From Acinetobacter sp. ANC 7912 (GTDB lineage: Bacteria > Pseudomonadota > Gammaproteobacteria > Pseudomonadales > Moraxellaceae): a DNA stretch of 64,000 bases. The notes under the pieces are model-generated. The model was not told where the DNA came from, did not search any database, and saw nothing but the letters and a program-made list of their open reading frames with translations. The stretch covers positions 1,116,001 to 1,180,000 of the forward strand of contig NZ_CP156795.1 in the NCBI RefSeq assembly GCF_039862785.1. The letters are read 5' to 3'. Made by a program: the position numbers and the translations under genes. Shown one piece after another: positions 38,663-48,335 of the stretch. Position 1 is the first letter of the stretch, and every line of letters begins with the position of its first letter.

Positions 38663-39057
38663 TATGGTTGAAAATAAGAAGGGATGACTAGATTTAGTTT
38701 TAGGCTTCCGAGAGGGGAATGTAAAAGAATCGTGAATGAATTTAAGATAGAGTAATTTATTAATAGACTATTAAGGTATTGGTTTTATACCTTGAATTGC
38801 ATGAATCAATTTGAGAAAAAACTAGCCAATTTTCCTGTGATCAATTTAAAGACTTGGTTTCTTAGATACAGGGCTTGCCTTTATAAGTATTCTAGAGATT
38901 TATCTTTCTGGATTGAGATTTAAAACAAACTAGATTTTATTTGAAATTTTGGCAGATTGATCCAGCAATCCAGTGTAAAGATATATTATTGCACTTCTGT
39001 CTATCCTGAAAACCGTGTATGTTAATCTCAAATAACTAATTTATATAGGAAAAAGTG
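38663..39057. other. 395-bp AT-rich spacer before the moxR operon
   Basis: No gene seen. One dyad: AAGGTAT (38773-38779) and ATACCTT (38787-38793) with a seven-base spacer, of unknown meaning. The promoter of the MoxR operon should be near the right end. Confidence 0.35.
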
Positions 39058-40017
39058 ATGTGGGGCATAAAGCAGAAAGCCAATCATGACATCGTACACA
39101 TAACGGCTCAGCTGGAACAACAAATTGCCAGCTATACCCCCCATATTCAGAAGTTTCTTGAAGAAGTCAATGCAATTGTGCTGGATAAGCAGGCACAGAC
39201 CAAACTGGCCTTATGCTGTCTGATTGCTGGTGGGCATGTGCTGTTTGAAGACTTGCCCGGACTTGGTAAAACCACTTTGGCCAGCAGCCTGGCGCACCTT
39301 GCTGGTCTGAAGTTTCAGCGGATTCAATTTACCAATGACATGCTGGCCAGCGATGTGATTGGGATCAACATGTTTAACCAGAAAGAACATCAATTTGAAT
39401 TTAAGCAGGGACCAATTTTTACACAGATTCTGTTGGCCGATGAAATTAACCGTTGCAGTCCGAAAACCCAGAGTGCCTTACTGGAAGCCATGGAAGAAGG
39501 TTTTGTGACTGTGGATGGTATGCGTTATGCCTTGCCCCAGCCATTCTGGGTGATTGCGACACAAAACCCGTTATTTCAAAGTGGTACCTATGCCTTGCCA
39601 GAATCACAACTGGACCGTTTTCTGATGCGTTTATCATTGGGTTATCCATCGCGCCAGGCTGAGAAATTGCTGTTGCAACAGGAATCGCGTTTTGCCTTGA
39701 TTGCCACTTTGGAAAATGTCTTTAGTGAAGACCAGATTTTGGAGCTACAAAGTCTGGTACAGCAGGTACATATTAGTGATCTGGTGCAGGAATATCTGCT
39801 GGATCTTGCAGCGGAAACCCGTAAAAATCGTTATGGCTTATCAACGCGTGGTTTACTGGCATTGAAACGCGCTGCACAGGCGTATGCTTTGATTGAAGGT
39901 CGTGCCTTCGTAACGCCGGATGATGTACAGGCTGTGTTTGTCGCCGTATCTTCACATCGTTTGGGTTTAAGTGAAGCTGAAACACAGAATGTGATGCAGC
40001 AGGTCGCAGTGAGTTAG
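39058..40017 (+). CDS. MoxR-type AAA+ ATPase
   Basis: 319 residues. Walker A GLGKTT (in EDLPGLGKTTLA, about residue 65), Walker B LLADEINR (about residues 127-134), sensor 1 WVIATQNP (about 161-168), and a C-terminal lid with STRGLLALKRAAQAYA. MoxR ATPases act as chaperones in maturing protein complexes. The ATG at 39058 is used (AGGA 8 bases upstream); a GTG sits just before it. It starts a three-gene operon with a DUF58 protein and a transglutaminase-like membrane protein, a conserved trio. Confidence 0.92.
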   Translation: MWGIKQKANHDIVHITAQLEQQIASYTPHIQKFLEEVNAIVLDKQAQTKLALCCLIAGGHVLFEDLPGLGKTTLASSLAHLAGLKFQRIQFTNDMLASDVIGINMFNQKEHQFEFKQGPIFTQILLADEINRCSPKTQSALLEAMEEGFVTVDGMRYALPQPFWVIATQNPLFQSGTYALPESQLDRFLMRLSLGYPSRQAEKLLLQQESRFALIATLENVFSEDQILELQSLVQQVHISDLVQEYLLDLAAETRKNRYGLSTRGLLALKRAAQAYALIEGRAFVTPDDVQAVFVAVSSHRLGLSEAETQNVMQQVAVS

Positions 40018-40022
40018 GCCTG

Positions 40023-40934
40023 ATGTTGGGAAAGTATTGGCAGAGCTGGCTCAGTAAGCGTTTTCAGTTTAGGAAGCAGAAACAGCTGACGCAGCGTGAT
40101 GTGTTGGTCTTTATTTACCAGCAGGGCTATCTCTATCTGGTACTGATCCTGATCACTTTCGTTGCTGGTGTGAATTATGCCAATAACCTGATTCTGGGTT
40201 TCTGCTTTCTGATCAGTGCAGTGCTGTGTATCAGTTTTTATCTGACTTTTAAGCAGCTGCATGGTTTAACGATTGAAATTGTTGCCGATGAAGTCGGGCA
40301 GGTTGGACAAGATTTACAGCTGCATTTTTATTTTCATCAGGCGATTACCCAGTCAAGGTATCTTTATCTAAAGGCGGGTGAGCAGTTGCATAAAGTGCTC
40401 ATCAACCAGAATAAGCAACATTTCACCATTCCATTTTATGCGGCTCAGCGTGGCAAGTTCGAATTTCCAGTGATTCAGATCTATTCCTTATATCCATTTG
40501 GATTGGTTCGGGCCTGGTCTTATCTTTACCACCAGCATAGCAGCTGGATTGCACCCAAAGCAGAGTACTCATCCGTTGAAAATAAACATGTCCAGCAGCA
40601 GTTTGAACCGGATCTGGATGAGTTTCGGGAATTGAGGAGTTATCAGGTAGGCGAGTCTTTACATGCCGTGTCCTGGAAGCAGGTGGCACGTGGTCAGGGA
40701 CTCTATACTAAGGTATTTGAGCAATACCAGAATCAGGACAATCAACTGGAAATCCACTACAGCCATATGCCGAGCCAGTCACATGAAGAAAAACTGCAAT
40801 TGATGATGGGACTGGTGGAACAATGCGAGCATCAGCAACTGGCGTATAGTCTGCATTTACCCCACAGTCAATTGGATCGAGGTACTGGCAATGAACAGCT
40901 GCATCAGGCCAAACTCTTGCTGGCACAGGCTTAG
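40023..40934 (+). CDS. DUF58-domain protein
   Basis: 303 residues, with two hydrophobic helices near the N-terminus (about residues 33-52 and 56-75), then a beta-rich part and the DUF58 signature DEFRELRSYQVGESLHAVSWK (read in two parts, about residues 199-219) close to the VWA-like C-terminus. DUF58 proteins regularly accompany MoxR ATPases. Five bases separate it from moxR. The function is probably in envelope complex assembly, by association only. Confidence 0.88.
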   Translation: MLGKYWQSWLSKRFQFRKQKQLTQRDVLVFIYQQGYLYLVLILITFVAGVNYANNLILGFCFLISAVLCISFYLTFKQLHGLTIEIVADEVGQVGQDLQLHFYFHQAITQSRYLYLKAGEQLHKVLINQNKQHFTIPFYAAQRGKFEFPVIQIYSLYPFGLVRAWSYLYHQHSSWIAPKAEYSSVENKHVQQQFEPDLDEFRELRSYQVGESLHAVSWKQVARGQGLYTKVFEQYQNQDNQLEIHYSHMPSQSHEEKLQLMMGLVEQCEHQQLAYSLHLPHSQLDRGTGNEQLHQAKLLLAQA

Positions 40935-40943
40935 GAAATAATC

Positions 40944-42950
40944 ATGATGACGGCCAGCATTCGTACTGCGATTTTACTCAGCCTGAGCCTGATTCTGGCT
41001 GTGCAGGTCAGTTATTTACCTATCGGGCTTAGTGCTATTTTTACCTTGATGCTGGTCTTGCTCTGGCTGAATTTTAGAAAGCAAACTATTTTGTCTAAAA
41101 CCTGGGTACTGTTACTGACGGTTGTAGCACTGGCAGTCATTTATTTTAGTTATCAAAGTTTTCTGGGGATTGATGCGGGTGTTTCTGTTCTGTCTACCTT
41201 CTTATTTGCCAAGGCTTTTGAAACCAAGACCAAGCGTGACCTGATTATCCTGTTTAATTTTGCCCTGTTTGTGACGGCAAGCAGTTTCCTGTTTAGCCAG
41301 TCTTTTATTATGACCTTTGGTATTTTATTATGTCTGCTCAGCTGTCTGATTGGACTGTATCGGGTGCAGACCAGTGAATTCGAACCCGATGCGCAGGCCC
41401 AGGAACGTGCCTTAAGGCAGGATGCCAAGCATGTGGGGAGGTTTATCCTGTATGCATTGCCATTTTTTATCTTGCTGTTCATCTTTTTTCCACGTCTGCC
41501 GCCAATGTGGCATATACCGATTCCGGAAAAGAAAGGGGTGACTGGGATTAGTGATCGTATGTCTCCTGGTGATATTGCTGAGCTTTCGCAGTCCAGTGCA
41601 CTAGCATTCCGGATTATTGGTGATGTCAGCAAACTGCCGCCACGTTCAGAATTGTATTGGCGGGCTTTGGTATTGGATGAATATGATGGGCAAGCCTGGA
41701 CCAGCAGTGCAGTCAATCAGCAGCCACAATTTCGCTCCCAGCCGGATGTGAATCCTTTACCTGCGGGATGGGATTATCAGTATTTAGCTTCAGATCCATC
41801 CGTGCTTTGGGTGATGGGGCTGGAACAATCAATCCCGTTAGAGCACCGTTATTACAGCCGTTATGACTGGGGGATCGTTCCTCGCCGTTTGACGCAGCGT
41901 ATGGAGCCGATTCATTTACGTTGGGTAGGTACACAGGTAGAGCAACCATTCTTACATTCCAATTTTTTACAGCAGTTGAATACGCGGACACCAACGCAAT
42001 TTGATCCAAAAACCCAGGCATTGGCTACCCGTTTAGCCAAACAGAGTGATAGTCCACAGCGCTATATCCAGAATGTGCTGAACTGGTATCGACAGAACCA
42101 GTTTGTCTATACCTTGACCCCGGGAACCTTAGGTCAAAACCGTGTTGATGAGTTTTTGTTCCAGACCCGCCGTGGTTTTTGTGAACATTTTGCCTCAAGT
42201 TTTGTGATGTTGATGCGTTACGCTGGTATTCCTGCACGGGTCGTCACAGGCTATCAGGGCGGTTCATTGGCCCCGGATGGTAAAAGCTGGGAAGTGCGGC
42301 AGATGGATGCACATGCCTGGACCGAAGTCTGGGTCAATAACCAGTGGCAGCGGATAGACCCGACAGCCATGATTGCTCCACAACGGATTGATGAAGGGAT
42401 GCAACATGTAATTTCTCAGGATGAGGCCGTGTTAGGGGAAGGCAAATGGGCAGCGCATTATCAAATGCTGACCAAACTGCGTATCTGGAGTGACTATGCC
42501 AGCTATCAATGGCAAAGCAAAGTGGTGGGCTATAATGCAGAATCACAGCGTAGCTGGATGTCTAAGTTGGGACTCAACTCTGCTTATGCAGCCGTTTGGA
42601 TTCTGATAGCAAGTATTCTGCTTCTGCTGATCAGTTATTTTCTCTGGATTTATCTGCGAAATAAACAACAACGATCTCCATTTGAGCATGCAATTTCTAG
42701 TCTGGAAAAATCATTGAGTAAACACTTACATCGACAATCAGCTGAAACCTTTAGGCATTGGATGCAACGTTTATCTACTGAGACAGATATAAAACAGAGT
42801 ATGGTTTTTCAGCAAGCGGTGAATATTTATGAAAGAAATCAGTATGCGGATCAATCCATGGATTCAAAAGATATTAGTGAATTCAATGATTTGCTTAAAA
42901 AATGTGCATATATTATTAAAAGTCAAGGAAAAAACTTGTCTTCACTTTGA
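40944..42950 (+). CDS. TgpA-type membrane transglutaminase-like protein (DUF3488)
   Basis: 668 residues: five to six N-terminal helices (about residues 5-190, DUF3488), a large periplasmic domain with a transglutaminase core, then one helix (about 550-572) and a cytosolic tail. The papain-like catalytic triad is visible: Cys in RRGFCEHFASS (about residue 413), His in DAHAWTEVW (about 455), Asp in RIDPTA (about 472). Pseudomonas aeruginosa TgpA, with the same layout and gene neighbours, is essential. The start could be 40944 or the second Met at 40947. A tRNA gene follows. Confidence 0.9.
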   Translation: MMTASIRTAILLSLSLILAVQVSYLPIGLSAIFTLMLVLLWLNFRKQTILSKTWVLLLTVVALAVIYFSYQSFLGIDAGVSVLSTFLFAKAFETKTKRDLIILFNFALFVTASSFLFSQSFIMTFGILLCLLSCLIGLYRVQTSEFEPDAQAQERALRQDAKHVGRFILYALPFFILLFIFFPRLPPMWHIPIPEKKGVTGISDRMSPGDIAELSQSSALAFRIIGDVSKLPPRSELYWRALVLDEYDGQAWTSSAVNQQPQFRSQPDVNPLPAGWDYQYLASDPSVLWVMGLEQSIPLEHRYYSRYDWGIVPRRLTQRMEPIHLRWVGTQVEQPFLHSNFLQQLNTRTPTQFDPKTQALATRLAKQSDSPQRYIQNVLNWYRQNQFVYTLTPGTLGQNRVDEFLFQTRRGFCEHFASSFVMLMRYAGIPARVVTGYQGGSLAPDGKSWEVRQMDAHAWTEVWVNNQWQRIDPTAMIAPQRIDEGMQHVISQDEAVLGEGKWAAHYQMLTKLRIWSDYASYQWQSKVVGYNAESQRSWMSKLGLNSAYAAVWILIASILLLLISYFLWIYLRNKQQRSPFEHAISSLEKSLSKHLHRQSAETFRHWMQRLSTETDIKQSMVFQQAVNIYERNQYADQSMDSKDISEFNDLLKKCAYIIKSQGKNLSSL

Positions 42951-42976
42951 AAAGTTTATAATATGCAACGCATTCT

Positions 42977-43053
42977 AGGCGTATAGCTCAGTTGGTTAGA
43001 GCGCTACGTTGACATCGTAGAGGTCTCCAGTTCGAGTCTGGATATGCCTACCA
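42977..43053 (+). tRNA. tRNA-Val (GAC)
   Basis: 77 nt including an encoded CCA. Acceptor AGGCGTA pairs with TATGCCT (one G-U); D arm GCTC/GAGC; anticodon stem CTACG/CGTAG with loop TTGACAT, anticodon GAC; T arm TCCAG/CTGGA with loop TTCGAGT. Only 26 bp follow the TgpA stop, so it may be read through. No integrase or attachment-site duplication is seen at its 3' end. Confidence 0.95.
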
Positions 43054-43061
43054 AGATTCAG

Positions 43062-43094
43062 AAAACCTCCTAAAGTAATTTAGGAGGTTTTTTA
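43062..43094 (+). terminator. Terminator of tRNA-Val
   Basis: 13-bp perfect stem AAAACCTCCTAAA / TTTAGGAGGTTTT, GTAA loop, T run. Confidence 0.94.
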
Positions 43095-43519
43095 TTTTTA
43101 ATATCTTTGAAAAATGGTTCATATTCATTGAGGAATAATTTTTAAATTTAGTGATTTTATTAAAATTAAGAAAATTTTTAAATATAATTTATTGATTTAA
43201 TTAAGATAAATAAAAAGAAAATAATTTAAAATTTTATATATTTGACTGGTTCTCACGTTGACAATTGTAAATAGAAAAATTAAAAAGAGTTTTAGGTGGT
43301 TATGTAGTTGATTTAATTTAAATATTTTTGTAAATTCAATTTTATGTTTCTAATACTTGAAAAATATATTTATATATTTTAAAGATCTAATTTTTAATAA
43401 ATTTAAGTGTATTAATTTACTAAATAATGGTTTTGTTAATATTAATTATTAAAATAGCTGTATTGCTGAGAATAACGTTAATATAAAACCATAATTTAAT
43501 AAGTGATTTCCAGAGAAAT
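43095..43519. other. 425-bp extremely AT-rich spacer before the malic enzyme gene
   Basis: Dominated by A/T runs with only scattered G/C, much poorer in GC than the flanking genes. No ORF, hairpin or repeat unit is convincing. Candidate for nucleoid-protein binding and for the maeA promoter. Confidence 0.4.
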
Positions 43520-45247
43520 ATGCCAAATAGCAAAAGCGAGTCCGAAAAAGTGACCAAGAATCAGAAAATCCAACGTCCTTTATATGTGCCGTATGCAGGA
43601 TATAGTCTGCTTGAGTTACCCTTGCTAAATAAAGGTTCTGCATTTACTGAAGAAGAACGTACCAGTTTTAACCTGCATGGCCTGCTTCCACATGCAATCG
43701 AGTCGATTGAAGAACAGAGTCAGCGTTCTTATCAGCAATATTGTTCATTTAATGATGCAATTAATAAGCATATTTATCTGCGTAACATTCAGGACACCAA
43801 TGAAACGCTGTATTATCACTTAATTGAAAATCACTTAAGTGAAATGATGCCAATCATCTACACGCCGACCGTAGGTGAGGCATGCCAGCGTTTCTCGGAT
43901 ATTTATCGTCGCCATCGTGGCATTTTTATTGCTTATCCAGACCGTGACCGCATTGATCAGATTCTGCGGAATGTGAATCGTCGTAATGTTAAAGTGATTG
44001 TAATTACAGACGGTGAGCGAATTCTTGGTTTGGGCGACCAAGGAATTGGTGGTATGGGCATTCCAATTGGAAAACTGGCGCTATATACCGCTTGTGGTGG
44101 TATCAGTCCAGCTTATACCTTGCCAATTACCCTGGATGTGGGAACCAACAACCAACAATTACTGAATGACCCGATTTATATGGGCTGGCGTAAACCCCGG
44201 ATTGGCGGTGATGAATATTTCGATTTTGTCGATCAGGTGATTCAGGCAATTCAAGAAAGATGGCCAGATGCCTTAATCCAGTTTGAAGATTTTGCCCAGC
44301 ACCATGCCATGCCATTATTGGAAAAATATCGGGATAAGGTGTGCTGTTTTAATGATGATATTCAAGGCACAGCAGCTGTTTCCGTGGGTACTTTACTCGC
44401 AGCATCTTATGCGTCCAAGAAAAAATTAAAAGACCAGACTGTGGCTTTCCTCGGTGCTGGTTCAGCAGGTTGTGGTATTGCTGAACAGATTATTGCCCAG
44501 ATGGTTGCTGAAGGGCTGACTGATGCACAAGCACGTAAACGTGTCTTCATGGTGGACCGTTTTGGCCTGATTACTGATAATCAACCAAATCTGCTCGATT
44601 TCCAGAGAAAGCTGGCTCAGGATCCGAAAAGTATTGCCAAATGGGCTGATGCGGAAAATACAATTTCATTACTAGATGTCGTGAAACATGCCAAACCTAC
44701 GGTATTGATTGGTGTTTCAGGACAGCCAGGTCTGTTCAATAAGGATGTGATTACGGCAATGGCTGAAAATTGTGAACATCCAATCGTTCTGCCGTTATCA
44801 AACCCGACATCACGGGTAGAAGCCGTTCCTGCCGATATCATTCAATGGACAGATGGTAAGGCTTTGATTGCCACCGGTAGTCCATTCGCACCTGTGAATT
44901 ATCAGGGGCAGATTTATAATATTTCGCAATGTAATAACTCGTATATTTTCCCTGGGATTGGTTTGGGCGTGATTGCTTCCGGGGCCAAACGTGTGACTAA
45001 TAACATGTTGATGGCTTCGAGTAATGCCTTGGCTGAATGTTCGCCAAAGCTGAAAGATCCAAAAGCAGATCTATTACCTGAACTGGATCAAATTCAGCAG
45101 ATTTCCAAAGTAATCGCGTTAAAGGTTGCGCAAGCCGCAGTTGAAGATGGTGTTGCCCCACCGATAGATGTCGAAACCTTGAAAGATAAAATTGAAGCGA
45201 ATTTCTGGAAACCGGAATATCGCCGATATGAAAGGGTGAGTTTTTAA
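43520..45247 (+). CDS. maeA: NAD-dependent malic enzyme
   Basis: 575-residue oxidative malate decarboxylase giving pyruvate, CO2 and NADH (family also called SfcA). Marks: [19 protein letters not shown] (about residues 113-131), [25 protein letters not shown] (two parts, about 156-180), [24 protein letters not shown] (metal-binding Asp pair) and the Rossmann [13 protein letters not shown] (about residue 315). NAD preference is inferred from similarity to E. coli MaeA. Monocistronic. Confidence 0.93.
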   Translation: MPNSKSESEKVTKNQKIQRPLYVPYAGYSLLELPLLNKGSAFTEEERTSFNLHGLLPHAIESIEEQSQRSYQQYCSFNDAINKHIYLRNIQDTNETLYYHLIENHLSEMMPIIYTPTVGEACQRFSDIYRRHRGIFIAYPDRDRIDQILRNVNRRNVKVIVITDGERILGLGDQGIGGMGIPIGKLALYTACGGISPAYTLPITLDVGTNNQQLLNDPIYMGWRKPRIGGDEYFDFVDQVIQAIQERWPDALIQFEDFAQHHAMPLLEKYRDKVCCFNDDIQGTAAVSVGTLLAASYASKKKLKDQTVAFLGAGSAGCGIAEQIIAQMVAEGLTDAQARKRVFMVDRFGLITDNQPNLLDFQRKLAQDPKSIAKWADAENTISLLDVVKHAKPTVLIGVSGQPGLFNKDVITAMAENCEHPIVLPLSNPTSRVEAVPADIIQWTDGKALIATGSPFAPVNYQGQIYNISQCNNSYIFPGIGLGVIASGAKRVTNNMLMASSNALAECSPKLKDPKADLLPELDQIQQISKVIALKVAQAAVEDGVAPPIDVETLKDKIEANFWKPEYRRYERVSF

Positions 45248-45297
45248 TAGCTCATCAATTTAGAGCTGTAGATTGTAATTTTTATTTTGTGAAATAA

Positions 45298-45332
45298 AGG
45301 CTTATAGGCAGAAATACTTATAAGTCTTTTTT
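45298..45332 (+). terminator. Terminator of maeA
   Basis: AGGCTTATA / TATAAGTCT stem (one G-U pair) and 12-base loop, then a T run. Confidence 0.7.
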
Positions 45333-45410
45333 AATACAAAAAAACTGAATTTTACTAGCTGGGTAAGCGTCCGCTGAACACACCTTATGAATTCATCCTA
45401 TAAGCCTTAA

Positions 45411-45444
45411 TTTAGTCCCCACTTAAAAACAAGTGGGGACTAAA
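45411..45444 (+). promoter_or_regulatory. 14-bp hairpin covering the tnpA ribosome site
   Basis: TTTAGTCCCCACTT (45411-45424) and AAGTGGGGACTAAA (45431-45444) form a perfect stem with an AAAAAC loop, ending four bases before the tnpA ATG. The right arm contains GGGGA, the only plausible ribosome site. A transcript entering from outside would fold and hide the site; one starting inside the hairpin would not. Confidence 0.65.
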
Positions 45445-45448
45445 ATTT

Positions 45449-45832
45449 ATGACTACAAATCACCAGACATCCATCGCATCTCTTGCGAAAAAACGAAGAA
45501 CATACAGTGCTGAATTTAAACAGCAGATCGTTCAGGCTTGTAAAGCACCGGACGTTTCAATTGCTTCGGTCGCTTTGCAACATGGATTGAATACAAATCT
45601 TGTATCCAAATGGATTCGCTTAATTGATGGTAAGCCAGGGAATGATCGCTCACCACTACCGAATAAACCTGCATTTATTGCCTTATCTTGCTCTGCACCA
45701 TTAGATCCTACTCCTACTGACATGTTAATGGTTCAAATTACTTTACCCCACTCAAAAGCAGAAATTGGCTTGAAATGGCAAGTATCAGAAATACCTGCCT
45801 TGGCAGAATTACTCAAGGCACTTGCAACATGA
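45449..45832 (+). CDS. tnpA: IS66-family accessory protein TnpA (IS3-type HTH)
   Basis: 127 residues with a helix-turn-helix of the transposase-8 type: RRTYSAEFKQQIVQAC (about residues 16-31), then SVALQHGLNTNLVSKWI (about 39-55). It supplies DNA binding in IS66 elements but no catalysis. The last bases overlap the tnpB start as ATGA, so the two are translationally coupled. Confidence 0.93.
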   Translation: MTTNHQTSIASLAKKRRTYSAEFKQQIVQACKAPDVSIASVALQHGLNTNLVSKWIRLIDGKPGNDRSPLPNKPAFIALSCSAPLDPTPTDMLMVQITLPHSKAEIGLKWQVSEIPALAELLKALAT

Positions 45833-46164
45833 TCCGCATTGATGAAATCTGGTTGTCTACTCAGCCCATGGACATGCGTGCAGGTATGGATACGACCATG
45901 GCTCAGGTGGTGAGAGCCTTTGGCTACATCAAACCGCATTGTGCTTACCTGTTCTGTAATAAACGTGGCCATCGCATGAAAGTACTGGTACATGATGGAC
46001 TGGGCATCTGGCTGTGTGCCCGGCGGCTGGAACAGGGCAAATTTCACTGGGCTCAAGTTCACCAAGGTGAAACCGTGGCCCTCAGCCCGGAACAGTTACA
46101 GGCACTGATCCAAGGTTTGCCCTGGCAGCGCATTGGACGACAGCAGGTGGTGACGATGCTCTAA
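45829..46164 (+). CDS. tnpB: IS66-family accessory protein TnpB (Orf2)
   Basis: 111 residues, begins MIRIDEIWLSTQPMDMR and contains the family phrases GMDTTMAQV, AYLFCNKRGHRMKVL and GIWLCARRLEQGKF. The start at 45829 overlaps the tnpA stop by four bases; the open frame further upstream is inside tnpA and not used. Needed for IS66 transposition in studied members; its function is unknown. Not related to the RNA-guided nuclease also called TnpB. Confidence 0.94.
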   Translation: MIRIDEIWLSTQPMDMRAGMDTTMAQVVRAFGYIKPHCAYLFCNKRGHRMKVLVHDGLGIWLCARRLEQGKFHWAQVHQGETVALSPEQLQALIQGLPWQRIGRQQVVTML

Positions 46165-46238
46165 ACTAGGTTGGTCCATTCTGCTATTCTCCAAACGTTC
46201 TATTTCATTCTTCTCATGACCTCAGGCATACTGCGGTC

Positions 46239-47885
46239 ATGAATACGCTGCCTGACTTAAGCCAACTGACCCATGAACAACTGCTGGAATTCACCCGGCA
46301 GTTGGCAATGCAGCATCAGTCTCTGGCACAATCAAATCAAGAATTAGAAAAATCAAACCAACAATTAGATACCAAAGTTCAGCATCTTGAAGTCACCAAT
46401 CAGCAATTAGATGCTCAAGTTCAACATCTTTCCATTCTCACGCAAAAATACGAGCATGAGCTCGCACTATTTAAACAGCACAAATTCGGCAGTAAAAACG
46501 AACATCTCACCGCAAAACAAATCCATCTCTGGGATGAAGCGGTCGAAGAAGATATTGCAGCCGTTGATCTAGAATTAGAACGATTAAATGCAGATAAAAC
46601 CGATGCAGCGACAGAGAAAGCCACAGTCAACAAACCTAAACGTCGACTGCTGCCCGATCATCTACACACCATTCGTATTGAGCATGAACCAGCATCAACC
46701 CAATGCAGTTGTGGCTGCCAGTTACGTCGTATCGGCGAAGATATCAGTGAAAAACTGCATTTCAGACCGGCACAGTTCTATAAGGAACAGCATGTCCGTG
46801 GCAAATGGGTCTGTGATCAGTGTGACACCCTGACTCAGCAAGCGATGCCTGCCTATGTGATTGATAAAGGCATTGCTTCACCTGAACTGCTCAGCCATGT
46901 GCTGGTATCGAAGTATGCCGATCATTTACCGCTGTACCGTCAACGTCTGATCTATCAGCGGGCGGGAATCGAGCTTTCTAGATCAACGTTATCTGACTGG
47001 ATAGGTCGCTGCGGTGTAGAACTGGAACCTCTGGCCAATGCCTTAAAAGAGGTGGTACTACAACAGCAGGTGCTGCATGCAGATGAAACACCGGTCACCA
47101 TCATGCGGATGGGTGAGAATGATAAAAAACCGAAGAAAGGTTATGTCTGGGCCTATGCCACTACACAGTACAATCCAGTTCAGGCAGTGATCTATGACTT
47201 TCAGGATAGTCGTTCAGGCCAGCATGCTGCAGAGTTCTTGAAAGGCTGGCAGGGCTATCTAGTCTGTGATGATTACAGTGGTTATAAAGCACGCTTTAAA
47301 TCAGGCCAGGTCATAGAGGTGGGCTGCATGGCCCATGCACGTCGTAAATTCCATGAACTGCATGTAACTGGGAAAAGTCAGGTCGCTGAACAGGCATTAG
47401 TGCTGATTCAGAAACTGTATGCGATAGAAGCAGAGCTCAGGAAAAAGACCGATGGTACAGCGGAAGACCGCCGCGAATACCGACAACAGCATAGTCAACC
47501 AGTGATGCAACAACTATATGAATGGCTCAACCAACATCATCTGACGGTGCCATCGAGTTCTCCCACCGCCAAGGCGATCAATTACACTCTGAAGCGTTGG
47601 CCAGCCTTAAGCCGCTATTTGGATAATGGCAATCTACCTATTTGCAATAATTGGGTAGAGAATCAAATGCGACCTTGGGCCTTAGGGCGCAAGAACTGGC
47701 TGTTTGCTGGCTCGCTGCGCAGTGGACAGCGAGCGGCAAATATCATGACTTTAATCCAGTCAGCAAAGCTGAATGGCTTGGATCCGTATGCCTATTTAAG
47801 TGATGTGCTGAAAAGGCTGCCGACGCATAAAGCGACCCAAATAGAAGAATTACTACCACATCGCTGGAAATCCAACTCAAATTAA
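46239..47885 (+). CDS. tnpC: IS66-family transposase TnpC (DDE)
   Basis: 548 residues. An N-terminal leucine-zipper-like coiled coil with Q/L heptads (about residues 15-75), a zinc-finger-like part (CSCG, then CDQC, about residues 154-200), and the DDE catalytic domain: first Asp in HADETPV (about residue 282), second in VCDDYSGYKA (about 346), Glu in NWVENQMRPWALGRKNW (about 470). The C-terminal IS66 segment (LNGLDPYAYLSDVL) is intact. A 74-bp spacer separates it from tnpB. Confidence 0.95.
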   Translation: MNTLPDLSQLTHEQLLEFTRQLAMQHQSLAQSNQELEKSNQQLDTKVQHLEVTNQQLDAQVQHLSILTQKYEHELALFKQHKFGSKNEHLTAKQIHLWDEAVEEDIAAVDLELERLNADKTDAATEKATVNKPKRRLLPDHLHTIRIEHEPASTQCSCGCQLRRIGEDISEKLHFRPAQFYKEQHVRGKWVCDQCDTLTQQAMPAYVIDKGIASPELLSHVLVSKYADHLPLYRQRLIYQRAGIELSRSTLSDWIGRCGVELEPLANALKEVVLQQQVLHADETPVTIMRMGENDKKPKKGYVWAYATTQYNPVQAVIYDFQDSRSGQHAAEFLKGWQGYLVCDDYSGYKARFKSGQVIEVGCMAHARRKFHELHVTGKSQVAEQALVLIQKLYAIEAELRKKTDGTAEDRREYRQQHSQPVMQQLYEWLNQHHLTVPSSSPTAKAINYTLKRWPALSRYLDNGNLPICNNWVENQMRPWALGRKNWLFAGSLRSGQRAANIMTLIQSAKLNGLDPYAYLSDVLKRLPTHKATQIEELLPHRWKSNSN

Positions 47886-47917
47886 AAAAATAGGCATGGG
47901 GTTCAGCGGACGCTTAC

Positions 47918-47945
47918 TTTCTTCATTTTCATCTGGTCGTGCCAT
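47918..47945 (-). pseudogene. 5' fragment of a gene cut by the IS66 element
   Basis: On the minus strand an ATG (47943-47945) with AGGTG seven bases upstream opens a frame reading MARPDENEE before running into the IS66 right end. Joined directly to the sequence at the other IS end the frame would hit TAG after two codons, and no rest of the gene is seen beyond the element. The body was probably lost when the IS inserted or recombined. Gene identity cannot be told from nine residues. Confidence 0.4.
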
Positions 47946-48335
47946 TAGTGTTCACCTGTTTAAAACCTTATTCTCTTTTGATTGTATAAAGTCCCGATCA
48001 TTATTCTGTTGTGTTTATAGTTTCAGTGATTTTAGAAATTGTTGCCGATGTAATAGGGGATAAAACAGCAGGCGAATTTTACTTTTTTAGCATTTGAAGT
48101 ATCGGTTCACAAATTACTTTTCTTTAAATGGGTTAATGTATTAATCTACAACTAATTTCAGCTGAGCTCTTACCCAGAGTGCAATGAAATATCACATAAA
48201 AACCGGTTTAGATGTCATGACTGGCAAATAAATTGCATAAACAAAATACCGATTGGTTCTGCGTCAAAAGCACAGACCGTAATGAAACCCTCGGCTTCGT
48301 CACAAGCGGAAAAGAGTTTTAAAGGTTAGAACAAC
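47946..48335. other. 390-bp spacer between IS66 and the YitT gene
   Basis: No further gene is supported. It should hold the promoter of the interrupted minus-strand gene and that of the YitT gene. AAAGG lies about 10 bases before the YitT start. Confidence 0.35.

Larger units (their letters stand above)
45363..47917. mobile_element. Complete IS66-family insertion sequence (about 2.55 kb)
   Basis: Three genes tnpA, tnpB and tnpC in IS66 order between inverted ends. The left end GTAAGCGTCCGCTGAAC (45363-45379) matches the complement of the right end (47901-47917) over about 17 bases. All three reading frames are open, so it may be active. The 8-bp target duplication usual for IS66 is not seen: the bases outside are CTAGCTGG on the left and TTTCTTCA on the right. 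Confidence 0.93.

Noticed and set aside
39058..42950. MoxR-DUF58-transglutaminase genes as a novel defence or toxin system
   Set aside because: This trio is widespread in Pseudomonas and related bacteria as a housekeeping envelope operon.
42977..43519. Integration site of a genomic island at tRNA-Val
   Set aside because: No integrase, no repeated tRNA end, and the following gene is a housekeeping malic enzyme.
46239..47885. Frameshifts in the IS66 transposase
   Set aside because: The frame is open from start to end with the DDE residues in place.
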